Source of the DNA: Lacrimispora xylanisolvens
GTDB taxonomy: Bacteria; Bacillota; Clostridia; Lachnospirales; Lachnospiraceae
DNA: 64,000 bases
Direction: 5' to 3'
Assembly (NCBI GenBank): GCA_017084465.1
Contig: CP070896.1
Location: forward strand, 1,674,001 to 1,738,000
Part shown: one piece after another, positions 1-11,110 of the stretch
How the letters are laid out: each line of letters begins with the position of its first letter
How positions within the stretch are numbered: the stretch's first letter is position 1
Program-made: the position numbers and the translations under genes
Notes under the pieces: generated by a model
The model's input: only the letters and a program-made list of their open reading frames with translations
Told to the model about the DNA's origin: nothing
Database searches by the model: none

Positions 1-108
1 ATGATATCTATAATGCAAATGCTGGCAAAAAAACTGCGCTAAGCTGATTAAAAAGCTGTGCGCAGAATATTATTGAACGATACTTTGTGTTGTTTGGGAA
101 GATTTTTA

Positions 109-580
109 TCAATCTATTTTTACAATATCAAATAGAAAGGGAAACTTTTCTGCAGTTTTATTTTCGAAGTCGACTTTGTACCCAGTTCCGTCTTTGTAAA
201 ATAAACCCTGGTTTAAATCCACTCTGATGTAACACATATTTTCATCATTTTCATTGTTATGGGCAAAATACCATGGCTCAAATACCTTAATTAGCTTTTC
301 TCTGATTTTAAGATTTTCCGGTAATAATGGATGTCCGATATTTCGGGCAATTCCGGTAAAACGATACAGATCTTTACTTAATGAAACTATAGGATTTTGC
401 TCGATATCTTTTACTTTATCAGACTTACCGTAAGTTACAATATAAAATGCTCTATTATTATAAAAAAGTATCGATAAACCTTACGGCTGGAATGTTATTG
501 TTTGATGTGGCCAGTGCAAATTGATAGTCTCTGGCAAATAATGTATCTAAAACTCCAAGTCCTTCTTCATACGCATTCAT
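109..580 (-). CDS. Pyridoxamine 5'-phosphate oxidase-family (FMN split-barrel) protein, frameshifted
   Basis: The minus strand encodes about 157 residues starting MNAYEEGLGVLDTLFARDYQ at 580 and ending at a TGA at 109-111. The frame breaks at a run of six A at 462-467; with five, the protein runs on through TFYNNRAFYIVTYGKSDK. The pattern of an N-terminal helix, a strand with an ATSNNNIPAVR-type motif and a central FYIVTYGKS strand fits the general-stress-protein-26/PNPOx flavin split barrel. Such proteins bind FMN or F420, but the substrate cannot be read from sequence. It follows the DUF2200 gene on the same strand. Confidence 0.6.
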
Positions 581-592
581 TTGTCTTGTCTC

Positions 593-943
593 TTATTTCC
601 TTAATATTTTTTCCATTACTCTGCCTTTGGCAAGCTCATCTATTAATTTGTCCAGATACCTGATCTGCCTCATTAACTCATCTTCAATCTCTTCCACTCG
701 GTATCCGCAGATCACTCCTTTGATCAGTGACGCATTAGGGTTTATGTGAGGAGCTTGGCGGAAAAAGTCTTCCACACTTACTTCCTTCTCTATTTGCTGT
801 TGTAATGAATTGGTATCATAGCCTGTGAGCCAGAAAATAATTTCATCTACTTCTTTTCTGGTTCTTCCTTTTTTCTCTGCTTTTTTTATATAAAGCGGAT
901 AAATGCTTGAAAAGGGCATATGAAAGATTCGCGGTGTCTCCAT
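593..943 (-). CDS. DUF2200 family protein
   Basis: This 116-residue protein has the arrangement I recognise from DUF2200: an N-terminal [20 protein letters not shown] segment, a [11 protein letters not shown] motif near residues 33-43, and a helical C-terminus. The function of the family is unknown. It is soluble, with no signal peptide. The ATG at 943 follows a GGAGATGATC-like purine tract and lies just downstream of the flavin-binding protein gene ending at 957, so the two are probably co-transcribed with the gene at 109-580. Confidence 0.75.
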   Translation of the reverse strand: METPRIFHMPFSSIYPLYIKKAEKKGRTRKEVDEIIFWLTGYDTNSLQQQIEKEVSVEDFFRQAPHINPNASLIKGVICGYRVEEIEDELMRQIRYLDKLIDELAKGRVMEKILRK

Positions 944-956
944 CAGATGATCTCCT

Positions 957-1377
957 TTATATAAACCCTTTGGCTTCTTTCCAATCTATGAGAAGATTGT
1001 ATCGGCTTGTGGTGAAACGTAAAACGCAGTAATTGGGATCCTCCCATCCACTGAAATGATTCTCCAGTCCACGGTACCACATCTCTCATTTCAGGGTCTG
1101 TTATTACTTCTATTGTACCCACTAATGTGATATTATGATCAATTGAATTAAAACAGATACTGGCTTTGTTGCTCAGATCAATTCGTTTGGTTCTATTACT
1201 TCCTAAACCGGTACAAAATGTGAGCCAGTTGATGCCGTCAGCTTTTGATACGGATATGGTTGAGGTTGTTGGAAAGTTGTCAGTGTCCATTAGTGTTAGG
1301 GCGCAGTATCCTTTTTCTTCACCTGCGGTGTTGGTGGCAATGATCTCTCCTGCTCTTGCAATGATTTCTTCGTTCAT
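957..1377 (-). CDS. Pyridoxamine 5'-phosphate oxidase-family protein (general stress protein 26-like), frameshifted
   Basis: The start is the ATG at 1377, preceded by AGGAGG with good spacing; a longer upstream reading has no such site. The first ~95 residues ([16 protein letters not shown], then [18 protein letters not shown] and [16 protein letters not shown]) are a typical FMN split barrel. Near 1083-1090 the frame slips, and the conserved C-terminus ([20 protein letters not shown], then [20 protein letters not shown]) continues one frame over to a TAA at 957-959. The family acts in flavin-dependent redox or cofactor binding. It is paralogous to the protein at 109-580. Confidence 0.7.
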
Positions 1378-1538
1378 TTGATTTTCCTCCTGATTGGTTA
1401 TGGATATAGTATATAATAATGGATAGGACAACTGGGTGTCATGTTCAAAACGGGGGGATAAAAAAATTGAGTCCGTAACTCCGTCGTGCCGATCTCGATT
1501 CCGCTTACGCTCCATCTCAATCGCGGGCTTCGCCCTAT

Positions 1539-1604
1539 AAAAATAAGTGCCATAAAGTCCGGTTGAGAGCAAGCTCTCCCCCGGACTTTTTGACACTTAT
1601 TTTT
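1539..1604. terminator. Long hairpin downstream of ppdK, possible terminator or REP-like repeat
   Basis: Arms of about 24 nt (1539-1562 and 1581-1604) pair at roughly 21 of 23 positions, and an inner GAGAGC-AA-GCTCTC stem extends the hairpin. Read on the minus strand it ends in a T-rich stretch, so it can terminate ppdK. The segment 1465-1535 beside it is GC-richer than its surroundings and reads like an intergenic repeat, but no second copy is visible in this window. Confidence 0.55.
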
Positions 1605-1625
1605 GCACGACTCATTGCCAACGCG

Positions 1626-4247
1626 TTAATTATTCAACGCCGCCTGTGCTGCTGCCAGTCTTGCGATCGGCACACGGAATGGGGAACAGGATACATAGTC
1701 AAGTCCTATCTTATGGCAGAATTCTACGGAAGAAGGATCTCCGCCATGCTCGCCACAAATACCAACGTGCATGTCAGGACGAACGCCCTTGCCTAACTTG
1801 ATCGCTGTCTCCATCAGCTTGCCTACACCAGTCTGATCCAGTTTTGCAAATGGATCATTTTCAAAGATCTTGGTATCGTAGTAGGAGTTTAAGAACTTTC
1901 CTGCATCATCACGGGAGAAGCCATAGGTCATCTGAGTTAAGTCATTGGTACCGAAGCAGAAGAATTCTGCATCTTTTGCGATATCATCGGCTGTCAGTGC
2001 TGCTCTCGGAATCTCAATCATGGTTCCTACCTGATAGGTTAAACTGCTGCCTGCTGCTGCAATTTCTGCATCTGCAGTCTCAACAACAATCTTCTTTACA
2101 AATCTTAATTCTTTCTCATCACAAATCAGAGGAATCATGATTTCAGGACATACGTTCCAGTCTGCATGTGCTTTCTGAACGTTGATAGCAGCACGGATTA
2201 CTGCTTTTGTCTGCATTCTTGCGATCTCTGGATAGGTAACTGCAAGACGGCAGCCTCTGTGTCCCATCATTGGGTTGAACTCGTGAAGAGAATCAATGAT
2301 TGTCTTGATCTGCTCCACAGTCTTGCCCTGTGTATCAGCCAGCTTCTTAATATCATCTTCCTCTGTGGGAACAAACTCATGAAGAGGCGGATCTAAGAAA
2401 CGAATGGTTACTGGATTTCCTTCCAGTGCCTCATAAAGAGCTTCGAAATCGCACTGCTGTACCGGAAGAATCTTCTCCAGAGCTGCTTCTCTCTCCTCAA
2501 CAGTATCAGAACAGATCATCTCACGGAATGCATCAATTCTTTCACCTTCAAAGAACATATGCTCGGTACGGCAAAGACCGATTCCCTCTGCACCAAGTTC
2601 TCTTGCTTTTCTTGCATCAGCAGGTGTATCTGCATTGGTTCTGACTTTCAGTTTTCTATACTTATCAGCCCATGCCATAATTCTTCCAAACTCACCAGCA
2701 ACGGTTGCATCAACAGTCGGAATGATTCCGTCGTAAATTTTACCGGTTGATCCATCAAGAGAGATCCAGTCTCCTTCATGGTATTCCTTACCTGCAAGAA
2801 CAAACTTCTTTGCAGCTTCATTCATGGCAATTTCAGAACAGCCGGATACACAGCAGGTTCCCATTCCTCTTGCTACTACGGCTGCATGAGAAGTCATTCC
2901 TCCTCTAACAGTCAGAATACCCTGAGCTGCCTTCATTCCTTCAATATCTTCAGGAGAGGTTTCAAGACGGACTAAAACCACCTTTTCCCCTCTTTCTTTC
3001 CATGCTTTCGCATCATCAGCGGTGAACACGATCTTTCCGCAGGCAGCTCCAGGAGAAGCAGCAAGTGCCTTTCCAACCGGCTCTGTCTTCTTTAATACTT
3101 CTGCGTCAAACTGAGGATGAAGCAGAGTATCTAAGTTTCTCGGATCAATCATCTTAACTGCTTTCTTCTGTGATCATAAATTCGTCTACTAAATCACAGG
3201 CAATTTTTAAAGCAGCCTTTGCTGTTCTCTTACCGTTACGGGTCTGAAGCATATAAAGCTTCTTGTCCTCAATGGTAAACTCCATATCCTGCATATCTTT
3301 GTAGTGATCTTCCAGGATACTGCAGATTCCCACAAATTTATGATAAACTTCAGGCATAACTTCTTTTAACTGTTCGATCTTCTGGGGAGTACGAACACCG
3401 GCAACTACGTCTTCGCCCTGGGCATTCATTAAGAATTCACCCATTAAGTGTTTTTTCACCAGTTGCAGGATCACGGGTAAATGCAACGCCTGTACCGGAA
3501 GTCTCACCCATGTTTCCAAATGCCATCATCTGAACGTTGACAGCAGTTCCCCAGGAATAAGGAATATCGTTGTCACGGCGGTAAACATTGGCTCTTGGGT
3601 TGTCCCAGGAACGGAATACTGCTTTGATTGCACCCATTAACTGCTCCTTGGGATCAGTTGGGAAATCGAGACCAATCTTTTCCTTATATTCTGCTTTGAA
3701 CTGTCTTGCAAGCTCTTTCAAATCGTCGGCATTCAGATCCACATCCTCTGTAACACCCTTTTTTTCTTTCATTTCATCAATCAGTTCTTCGAAGTATTTT
3801 TTGCCTACTTCCATAACTACATCGGAGTACATCTGAATAAATCTTCTGTAGCAGTCATATGCCCAGCGTGGATTGCCTGATTTTTCAGCAAGTACTTCCA
3901 CTACGTCCTCATTAAGTCCGAGATTTAAAATTGTATCCATCATACCAGGCATGGAAGCTCTGGCTCCGGAACGAACGGAAACCAGAAGAGGATTTTCATT
4001 ATCACCAAATTTCTTGCCGGTGATTTTCCATCTTTTCGATATGATCCATGATCTGCCCCATGATCTCGTCATTAATCGTTTCCCCATCTTCATAATACTG
4101 AGTACATGCCTCAGTCGTAATCGTAAATCCCTGAGGAACCGGCAGACCTAAATTGGTCATCTCTGCCAGATTCGCCCCTTTACCACCTAACAGGTTTTTC
4201 ATATCTGCACTACCCTCAGTGAACAAATAAACCCATTTTCTTGCCAT
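1626..4247 (-). CDS. ppdK: Pyruvate, phosphate dikinase, three frameshifts
   Basis: PPDK interconverts pyruvate + ATP + Pi with PEP + AMP + PPi in the cytosol, a reversible glycolytic step in many anaerobes. The ~874 residues match the family length. Visible parts are the ATP-grasp start ([20 protein letters not shown]), the phosphohistidine swivel domain ([15 protein letters not shown]) and the PEP-binding barrel with the catalytic Cys loop ([12 protein letters not shown]). The ATG at 4247 follows GAGGAGGA. Three +1 slips break the frame: an A-run near 4026, six T at 3451-3456, and TTT at 3162-3164. Each is repaired by removing one base, so the gene is probably intact. Confidence 0.95.
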
Positions 4248-4462
4248 AAGTAAAATCCTCCTCAAATGTGTAAATTATGCTGCTCCCCCGCGCTTTCCAT
4301 TGCGGAAAAGCCCTGAAAGTATTATAGCACAATTAAAGGGGTAGTAAAGAGGTTTTCATAGATTATTTAAAGTAATTATCTCTTTTTTAAATACAATTGT
4401 ATTGAAAGTACTTACAAAGTCTGTCTTTTTCCGATATGCGATTTATGTTCGTATATACGAAA

Positions 4463-5784
4463 TTACGTTCGACAAAAGCTCTGTTTCTTTAACAAAATTC
4501 GACATGCCACAAGGGTCAGTATCTCTGTCACAGGCATGACCGTCCAGATTCCGGTAACTCCCATAAAAATCGGAAGAATAAAGACCAGAATACTGTTTAA
4601 AATAATTCCCCGAAGCAGACAGATCTTTAATGCATTTCCCGGTTCCATCACAGACTGAAACCAGGTGGTATACAGTACATTCAGTCCCATTGCTGCAAAA
4701 GACAGGAAATAGATCCGAATGGCCGGAACTGACATAGCCAGAATTTCCTTTTCAGGTCTGACAAATGCTTCTGTCACAAGAGCCGGAAACAAAAGTCCTG
4801 TTACAGCAAACAACACACCGGATAAACAGGCGGTACGCTCTGCCAGATGTCTTACTTCCTTTAAACGGTCTTTTTTCCCCGCACCGTAATTTGTCGCCAG
4901 TATGGGCTGGACTGCCTGTGAAATACCGTTATTAACAGATGATGCGATATAGGCACTGTTGGAGATAATACCATATACAACCACGCCAAGTTCCCCTGCA
5001 ACAGAAAGGATCTGACGGTTAAATAAGAAGGTTACGATTCCATTGCACATATCCAGTAAAAAGCTGGAGAACCCATTTTTCACTACAGCCACAGCCTGAC
5101 TGAGATGAAAGCCTGAAACAAATTTTAAAGTATTCCCTTTTGAAATCAGGTGGGTCAGCAATATTAAGAGTGTCACACAGGTTCCGATCACAGTTGCAGC
5201 GGCAGCTCCTGCCATTCCCATATTTAAGGGAAACATCAATATATAATCCAGAATAATATTTAAAACTCCTCCGCAAACCACTGCTGTCATAGCCAGGCGG
5301 GGAGCTTTATCGTTTCGTACAAATACCTGATAAAAAGAAGCAAATAAAAAGGCGGGAGCTCCTGTTATGAGGATTCTTCCATATTCAGTTACATAAGGCG
5401 TCATGTTTTCATTTCTCCCCAGAAAACCCGTAACAGGCAGGAAAAATGCATGTCCAAGAACTACATAAATCACGCTGATTCCTGCAGCCATAATAAATGC
5501 CACTGTATAATACTGATTTGCTCCTGATTCATCTTTTTTCCCCTTACAGACGGACAGAAGTATGCCACCCCCTGCCCCAAACAGCATACCGGTTGCAAAA
5601 AAAAGGCTGAATAAGGGCAGCAGTATATTTAAAGCCGCAATTCCAATTGCTCCAACTCCTCTTCCAATCATAAGAGTGTCTGCTAATATATAAATGGAGG
5701 TAACCATTGTTGCACTAATTGATGGAAGAAGATAACCTGCAAATAATTTTTTAACAGGATCTTCCAGTAAATTTACTTTTTCAT
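4463..5784 (-). CDS. MATE family efflux transporter
   Basis: The protein is about 440 residues with around 12 hydrophobic segments and the MATE hallmarks LLPSISATMVTSIYILADT and VGAIGIAALNILLPLFSLFF near the N-terminus, repeated as NNGISQAVQPILATNYGAGK in the second half. MATE carriers export drugs or metabolites by Na+ or H+ antiport. The reading frame extends upstream to 5824, but the ribosome site AGGAG at 5793-5797 points to an ATG at 5784 whose frame joins only if one A is added to the run at 5777-5781. This suggests a one-base deletion at the start. It is followed by ppdK on the same strand. Confidence 0.85.
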
Positions 5785-6022
5785 AATTAAGTCTCCTTTT
5801 GAAAGTCTTAAAATAGTTTACCATAATTTAATTAAATAACAAGGAAAAGAACGAAAGTATGATTTAACATTTAAAAGTCGGGGCATATATATTAAAATGA
5901 CAGAATTTTTTATCTTAGTTTTTATGCAAAATATCATGAATTAAGATTGTTTCCAACGCTGAAATATGATACATTAGTGTTATCTCTGAAAATATATTAA
6001 TAACAGGAGGAAAGATCGTATT

Positions 6023-7198
6023 ATGAAAAAAAGAGCTCTCGCATTAGCCATGGCAGTAATGATGGCCGCAACACTCAGCGCATGTGGTTCCGCTGGTAAA
6101 GGAACCGCTACAACTGCTGCTCCATCTGCAGAAACCACAACTGCTGCAGAAAAAACAGCTGAAACTACAGGTGCTACATCCGTTAAGTCTGATTCTTCTA
6201 CCGGATATGAACTTGCGCTGGTTACAGACCTTGGTACCATCGATGACAAATCCTTTAACCAGGGTGCATGGGAAGGTATGAAGAAGTACGCGGAAGAGAA
6301 CAAGATCTCCTATAAGTACTATCAGCCACAGGAAGGTACTACTGATTCTTATTTAGAAACAATTGGACTGGCTATTGAAGGCGGTGCAAAATTAGTAGTA
6401 TGTCCTGGCTTCTTATTTGAAGAGCCTGTATTCCTTGCTCAGGAGCAGTACAAAGACGTTCACTTCATTCTTCTTGACGGAGTTCCTCATAACGCAGACT
6501 ACTCAGAATATAAGACAGAATCCAATGTTATGCCAATCCTGTTCCAGGAAGATGAGCCTGGATTCTTAGCAGGCTATGCAGCAGTAAAAGAAGGTTACAC
6601 AAAGCTTGGTTTCTTAGGTGGTATGGCTGTTCCTGCAGTTATCCGTTATGGTTACGGATTTGCTGAAGGTGCTGATTATGCAGCTAAGGAAATGGGCATT
6701 GACGGCGTTGAAATTATGTACAACTACACAGGTGCTTTCGCTGCAACTCCAGAGGCTCAGTCTATGGCTGCATCCTGGTACCAGAACGGAACTGACGTAA
6801 TCTTTGGCTGCGGCGGTGCTGTTGGTAACTCTGTTATGGCTGCTGCTCAGGAAAAGGGCAAAAAGGTAATCGGTGTTGACGTTGACCAGAGCTACGAATC
6901 TGAGACTGTCATTACTTCTGCCATGAAGCAGCTTTCCGTATCTGTATACGACGGCGTAAAAGACTTCTATGACAACAAGTTCCCAGGCGGCGAGACAAGC
7001 ATCTTCTCCGCTAAGAATAATGGTATCGGCCTTCCTATGGAAACTTCCAAGTTCACCAAATTCACAAAAGAAGATTACGAAAAAATCTTCACTGAATTAA
7101 AGGATGGCAAAGTAACCCTGGTACAGCCTTCTCAGGATAACAACGATCCGAACAAAGACTTAAAGCTTGAAAAAACAAAGATTAACTTTGTAGAATAA
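6023..7198 (+). CDS. BMP family ABC transporter substrate-binding lipoprotein
   Basis: This 391-residue protein has a lipoprotein signal (KRALALAMAVMMAATLSAC, acylated Cys near residue 21), an A/T/E-rich linker to about residue 60, and a periplasmic-binding fold of the Bmp/Med type (LALVTDLGTIDDKSFNQGAW, VDVDQSYESETVITSAMKQL). Family members bind purine or pyrimidine nucleosides. AGGAGG lies at 6005-6010. It is the first gene of an importer operon with the ATPase and two permeases downstream. The 186-nt gap after it holds hairpins that could make this abundant component more highly expressed than the rest. Confidence 0.92.
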   Translation: MKKRALALAMAVMMAATLSACGSAGKGTATTAAPSAETTTAAEKTAETTGATSVKSDSSTGYELALVTDLGTIDDKSFNQGAWEGMKKYAEENKISYKYYQPQEGTTDSYLETIGLAIEGGAKLVVCPGFLFEEPVFLAQEQYKDVHFILLDGVPHNADYSEYKTESNVMPILFQEDEPGFLAGYAAVKEGYTKLGFLGGMAVPAVIRYGYGFAEGADYAAKEMGIDGVEIMYNYTGAFAATPEAQSMAASWYQNGTDVIFGCGGAVGNSVMAAAQEKGKKVIGVDVDQSYESETVITSAMKQLSVSVYDGVKDFYDNKFPGGETSIFSAKNNGIGLPMETSKFTKFTKEDYEKIFTELKDGKVTLVQPSQDNNDPNKDLKLEKTKINFVE

Positions 7199-7211
7199 TC
7201 CGCGGGGATAG

Positions 7212-7320
7212 TGCCCTCCGGGCATACCACGATGTCAGAATTCTGACATAAAAAAGGAAAGGAGATGCCGTTTGATTCACCAGTCAGTAAAGATCTGGTC
7301 TCTTACGGCATCTTCTTTTT
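7212..7320 (+). terminator. Hairpins between the BMP lipoprotein and ATPase genes, including a terminator-like stem
   Basis: Three inverted repeats occur in tandem: TGCCC-TCC-GGGCA (7212-7224), the perfect palindrome TGTCAGAATTCTGACA (7233-7248) followed by a T-A-A-A tract, and AGATGCCGT/ACGGCATCT (7263-7271 and 7305-7313) followed by TTCTTTTT. The last has the form of an intrinsic terminator. In an importer operon this usually means partial read-through, with more binding protein made than membrane subunits. Confidence 0.6.
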
Positions 7321-7384
7321 GCTTTAAAACTTTATTAACCGGGTACCGGGTCCCATAGATAGGTACCATAGTAAGGGGGATTTT

Positions 7385-8922
7385 ATGGACTACATTATTG
7401 AGATGCTTCATATCACAAAAGAATTTCCCGGTATTATCGCCAATGATGACATTACACTACAGTTAAAAAAAGGCGAGATACATGCCCTCCTCGGAGAAAA
7501 TGGAGCAGGCAAATCAACTCTTATGAGTGTATTATTCGGATTATATCAGCCGGAAAAAGGCTCAATCCGGGTTCGTGGTAATGAAGAAAAAATCACTGGT
7601 CCGCTGGATGCCAACGCACTTGGTATCGGCATGGTGCACCAGCATTTTAAGCTGGTAGAGAATTTCACTGTCCTGCAGAATATCGTACTGGGCATGGAGA
7701 CGACAAGACGGGGCTTTTTGAAGATGGATGATGCCCGCAAAAAAGTAATGGAATTAAGTGAAAAATACAAATTGTTCGTAGACCCTGATGCGCTGATATC
7801 CGATATTACCGTAGGTATGCAGCAAAGGGTTGAAATCTTAAAAAATGCTGTATCGTGATAACGAAATCATGATATTTGATGAACCTACCGCAGTCCTGAC
7901 TCCTCAGGAAATTGATGAACTGATGCAGATCATGCGGGATCTGGTAAAGGAAGGGAAGTCCATACTGTTCATCACACACAAGCTCAATGAAATCAAGGCG
8001 GTAGCAGACCGCTGTTCCGTCCTGCGCCGCGGTAAATATATTGGAACCGTAGATGTTGCTGATACTACGCGGGAAGAGATGTCAGAGATGATGGTTGGCC
8101 GTAAGGTAAACTTAACCATTAGTAAAAAAGGCATCGGAGCCTGGTGAAGTAGTTCTGGAAGTAAAAGATTTATCCGTTGAAGCCAAACGGGAAGGACAAA
8201 CCAAAAAGCTGGTTCATGATGTGTCATTTCAGGTAAGAAGAGGTGAGATTGTCTGTATCGCCGGTATTGACGGCAATGGACAGACAGAGCTGGTTCATGC
8301 AATTACCGGTATTTCAGATCCCAGCTCCGGTTCTGTCACCATTAATGGGGAGGATATGACGAAAAAAAGTATCCGCTACAAAAATACCCATGGTCTCTCC
8401 CATATACCCGAAGACCGTCATAAACATGGCTTGGTACTGGAATACAATCTGGCATATAACCTGGTTCTCCAGCAGTATTTTGACAAAGAATTTCAGAGCG
8501 GCACATTTTTAAAGAATGACCAGATCTTTGACTATGCACAAAAACTGATTGAAAATTATGATATTCGAAGCAGCGAAGGGGCATTCACCACCACCCGAAG
8601 CATGTCCGGCGGCAATCAGCAGAAAGCCATCGTTGCAAGAGAAATCTCCAAAGGTCCTGATATTCTCCTTGCAGTCCAGCCTACCAGAGGTCTGGATGTT
8701 GGTGCCATTGAATACATTCACAACCAGCTGGTAAAACAGCGCGATGCAGGTGCCGCTATTTTGCTGGTATCTCTGGAATTAGATGAAGTTATGAATTTAA
8801 GCGACCGGATTTTAGTCATGTTTGAAGGCGGAATCGTTGCCGACTTAGATCCTGAGAACATTACCGTTCAGGAATTAGGACTTTATATGGCAGGCGCTAA
8901 GAAAGAAGGTGGCACACTATGA
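7385..8922 (+). CDS. Nucleoside ABC importer, double ATPase subunit, two frameshifts
   Basis: Two fused nucleotide-binding domains in about 511 residues power the BMP-type importer, as in NupO/YufO. Domain 1 has Walker A GENGAGKST (residues ~38-46), a VGMQQRVEILK signature and Walker B IMIFDEP. Domain 2 has the expected degenerate Walker A (GIDGNGQTEL), signature MSGGNQQK and degenerate Walker B (ILLAVQPTRGLD). The frame slips at six A at 7840-7845 and again at six A at 8124-8129; removing one A at each restores a continuous protein. The stop overlaps the next permease start by four bases (ATGA). Confidence 0.92.
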
Positions 8923-9977
8923 AACCGAAACAGATAAAAGATCATACAGGCATCCTCTCTTCCATATTCGCTATTATTCTGGGACTCATTGTAGGGCTGA
9001 TTATCTTGTTTCTGTGTAATCCAGAACAGGCACTTCCCGGATTTGCTACGATTCTGAGCGGAGCCTTCACCCACGGAGCCAAAGGTGTTGGTCAGGTATT
9101 TTATTATGCCACACCGATTATTCTTACCGGTCTTTCCGTTGGATTTGCATTTAAAACCGGACTTTTTAACATCGGTACTCCCGGCCAGTTTATTATTGGA
9201 GGCTTCGGTGCGGTTTACGTAGGAATTCTCTGGACCTCTCTCGGACCGGCTCACTGGATTGTAGCTTTGGCAGCAAGTGTAATCCTTGGCGCCTTATGGG
9301 GGCTGGTACCAGGTATTTTAAAAGCGTACTATAATGTAAATGAGGTTATCGCCTCTATTATGATGAACTATATTGGTATGTATCTTGTAAACTGGATTAC
9401 GAAAAGCTATAAGCCGCTGTTTAACAATTTAAGAAACGAATCCAAGAATGTGGCGAATACAGCTAATATCCCCAAGATGGGTCTGGATAAGATTTTCCCG
9501 GGTTCCAGCGTTAACGGGGGAATTATCATCGCAATTCTGGTAGTAATCCTTATATGGGTTATTTTAAATAAGACTACATTCGGATATGAGTTAAAAGCAG
9601 TTGGCTTCAACCGTGATGCCAGCAAATATGCAGGAATCAATGAAAAGAAAAGCATTATTCTTTCCATGGTAATCGCCGGTGCCATTGCAGGACTTGCGGG
9701 AGGTCTTTTATTCCTTGCAGGAACCGGAAAGCATATCGAGATTAAAGACGTACTTCCTTCCGAAGGATTTACTGGAATTTCTGTTGCACTCCTTGGTTTA
9801 AACAACCCCATCGGCGTTCTGTTCTCCGGTATTTTCATCGCATACCTGACAGCCGGCGGCTTTTACTTACAGCTGTTTGAGTTCTCCACAGAAATTATCG
9901 ATATAATCGTTGCAGTTATTATCTATTTCAGCGCATTTGCCCTGATGGTAAAAAATCATCATGTCAAAATTCGTTAA
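8919..9977 (+). CDS. Nucleoside ABC transporter permease, NupP/YufP type
   Basis: This 352-residue, strongly hydrophobic protein has about 8-10 membrane segments. The motif GLSVGFAFKTGLFNIGTPGQ and the coupling-helix region KAVGFNRDASKYAGINEKK are typical of BPD_transp_2 permeases of the BmpA-type importer. It forms the membrane channel with the next gene. Its start overlaps the ATPase stop, which indicates translational coupling. Confidence 0.9.
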   Translation: MKPKQIKDHTGILSSIFAIILGLIVGLIILFLCNPEQALPGFATILSGAFTHGAKGVGQVFYYATPIILTGLSVGFAFKTGLFNIGTPGQFIIGGFGAVYVGILWTSLGPAHWIVALAASVILGALWGLVPGILKAYYNVNEVIASIMMNYIGMYLVNWITKSYKPLFNNLRNESKNVANTANIPKMGLDKIFPGSSVNGGIIIAILVVILIWVILNKTTFGYELKAVGFNRDASKYAGINEKKSIILSMVIAGAIAGLAGGLLFLAGTGKHIEIKDVLPSEGFTGISVALLGLNNPIGVLFSGIFIAYLTAGGFYLQLFEFSTEIIDIIVAVIIYFSAFALMVKNHHVKIR

Positions 9978-10025
9978 ACAAAAAAATGGAAAGACTGACG
10001 AAACTGGGAAAGGAGGAACGAAATC

Positions 10026-10979
10026 ATGAGTGTTATTTATTTTATTTTTCAGCAGACCATGTATTTCATGATTCCTCTCATGATCGTTGCACTTGGAGCC
10101 ATGTTTTCCGAGCGAAGCGGCATTATAAACATCGCTTTGGAAGGTATTATGACCATGGGAGCGTTTACCGGTATCCTGTTTTTAAATTTAACAGGCAAAA
10201 ATATGAGCGGGCAGCTTCAGCTGATTATTGCCATATTAATATCCATGGGCACCGGAATGATCTTCTCTTTGTTCCATGCTTATGCATCCATTAACATGAA
10301 ATCAAACCAGGTTATCAGCGGTACTGCTCTTAATATGTTTGCTCCTGCTTTTGCAGTATTCGTAGCCCGTGTTATTCAGGGTGTTCAGCAGGTTCCATTT
10401 AACAATACCTTCCGTATCACCTCGGTTCCTGTACTTGGCAGCATCCCATTTATCGGACCGCTATTATTCCAGAACGCCTATATTACCACCTACGTGGGAA
10501 TATTAATCTTTGTATTATCTGCTGTTGTGCTTTACCGCACACGATTTGGTTTAAGGCTTCGGGCATGCGGAGAACACCCACAGGCAGCGGATTCTGCGGG
10601 AATTAACGTTTACCGTATGCAGTATGCCGGAGTACTAATCTCCGGTGCTCTGGGCGGTCTGGGCGGTCTGGTATTTGTAGTTCCAACTTCCACCAACTTT
10701 AATGCAGATGTGGCAGGTTACGGTTTCCTGGCATTGGCGGTATTAATCTTTGGTCAGTGGAAACCAGTCAATATCATGCTGTGTTCCCTCTTCTTCGGAC
10801 TGATGAAAGCGGTGGCTTCCTCTTATTCCGGAATTCCATTCTTAAGTGCTCTTGGAATTCCAAGTTACTTCTACAAAATGGTTCCTTATATCATTACATT
10901 AATCGTATTGGTATTTACCTCAAGAAATTCCCAGGCTCCAAAAGCAGAAGGAATTCCATACGACAAAGGTCAGAGATAA
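10026..10979 (+). CDS. Nucleoside ABC transporter permease, NupQ/YufQ type
   Basis: This second 317-residue permease has about 8 membrane spans, the family start FSERSGIINIALEGIMTMGA and the coupling motif RACGEHPQAADSAGINVYRM. The ATG at 10026 follows GGAGG at about 10012. It completes the importer set (lipoprotein, ATPase, two permeases). A strong terminator starts directly after its stop, so the operon ends here. Confidence 0.9.
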   Translation: MSVIYFIFQQTMYFMIPLMIVALGAMFSERSGIINIALEGIMTMGAFTGILFLNLTGKNMSGQLQLIIAILISMGTGMIFSLFHAYASINMKSNQVISGTALNMFAPAFAVFVARVIQGVQQVPFNNTFRITSVPVLGSIPFIGPLLFQNAYITTYVGILIFVLSAVVLYRTRFGLRLRACGEHPQAADSAGINVYRMQYAGVLISGALGGLGGLVFVVPTSTNFNADVAGYGFLALAVLIFGQWKPVNIMLCSLFFGLMKAVASSYSGIPFLSALGIPSYFYKMVPYIITLIVLVFTSRNSQAPKAEGIPYDKGQR

Positions 10980-10980
10980 C

Positions 10981-11034
10981 AAAAAAGCCGCAGGACGGGA
11001 TAAATCCACTGGATTTTCCCCCTGCGGCTTTTTT
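10981..11034 (+). terminator. Intrinsic terminator of the nucleoside importer operon
   Basis: AAAAAAGCCGCAGG (10981-10994) pairs with CCTGCGGCTTTTTT (11021-11034), closing a ~26-nt loop region and ending in a T-run. It lies immediately after the second permease stop. Confidence 0.9.
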
Positions 11035-11110
11035 CTTTGTCTGATCCGGTGTCACTGAACAATCACGGTACCATATAATACATTACTAAAATGAAAAGAG
11101 TGATACTTCA

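Noticed and set aside
5825..6022. Purine riboswitch upstream of the nucleoside importer
   Set aside because: No conserved P1-P3 junction or terminator/antiterminator arrangement could be recognised in this 198-base gap.
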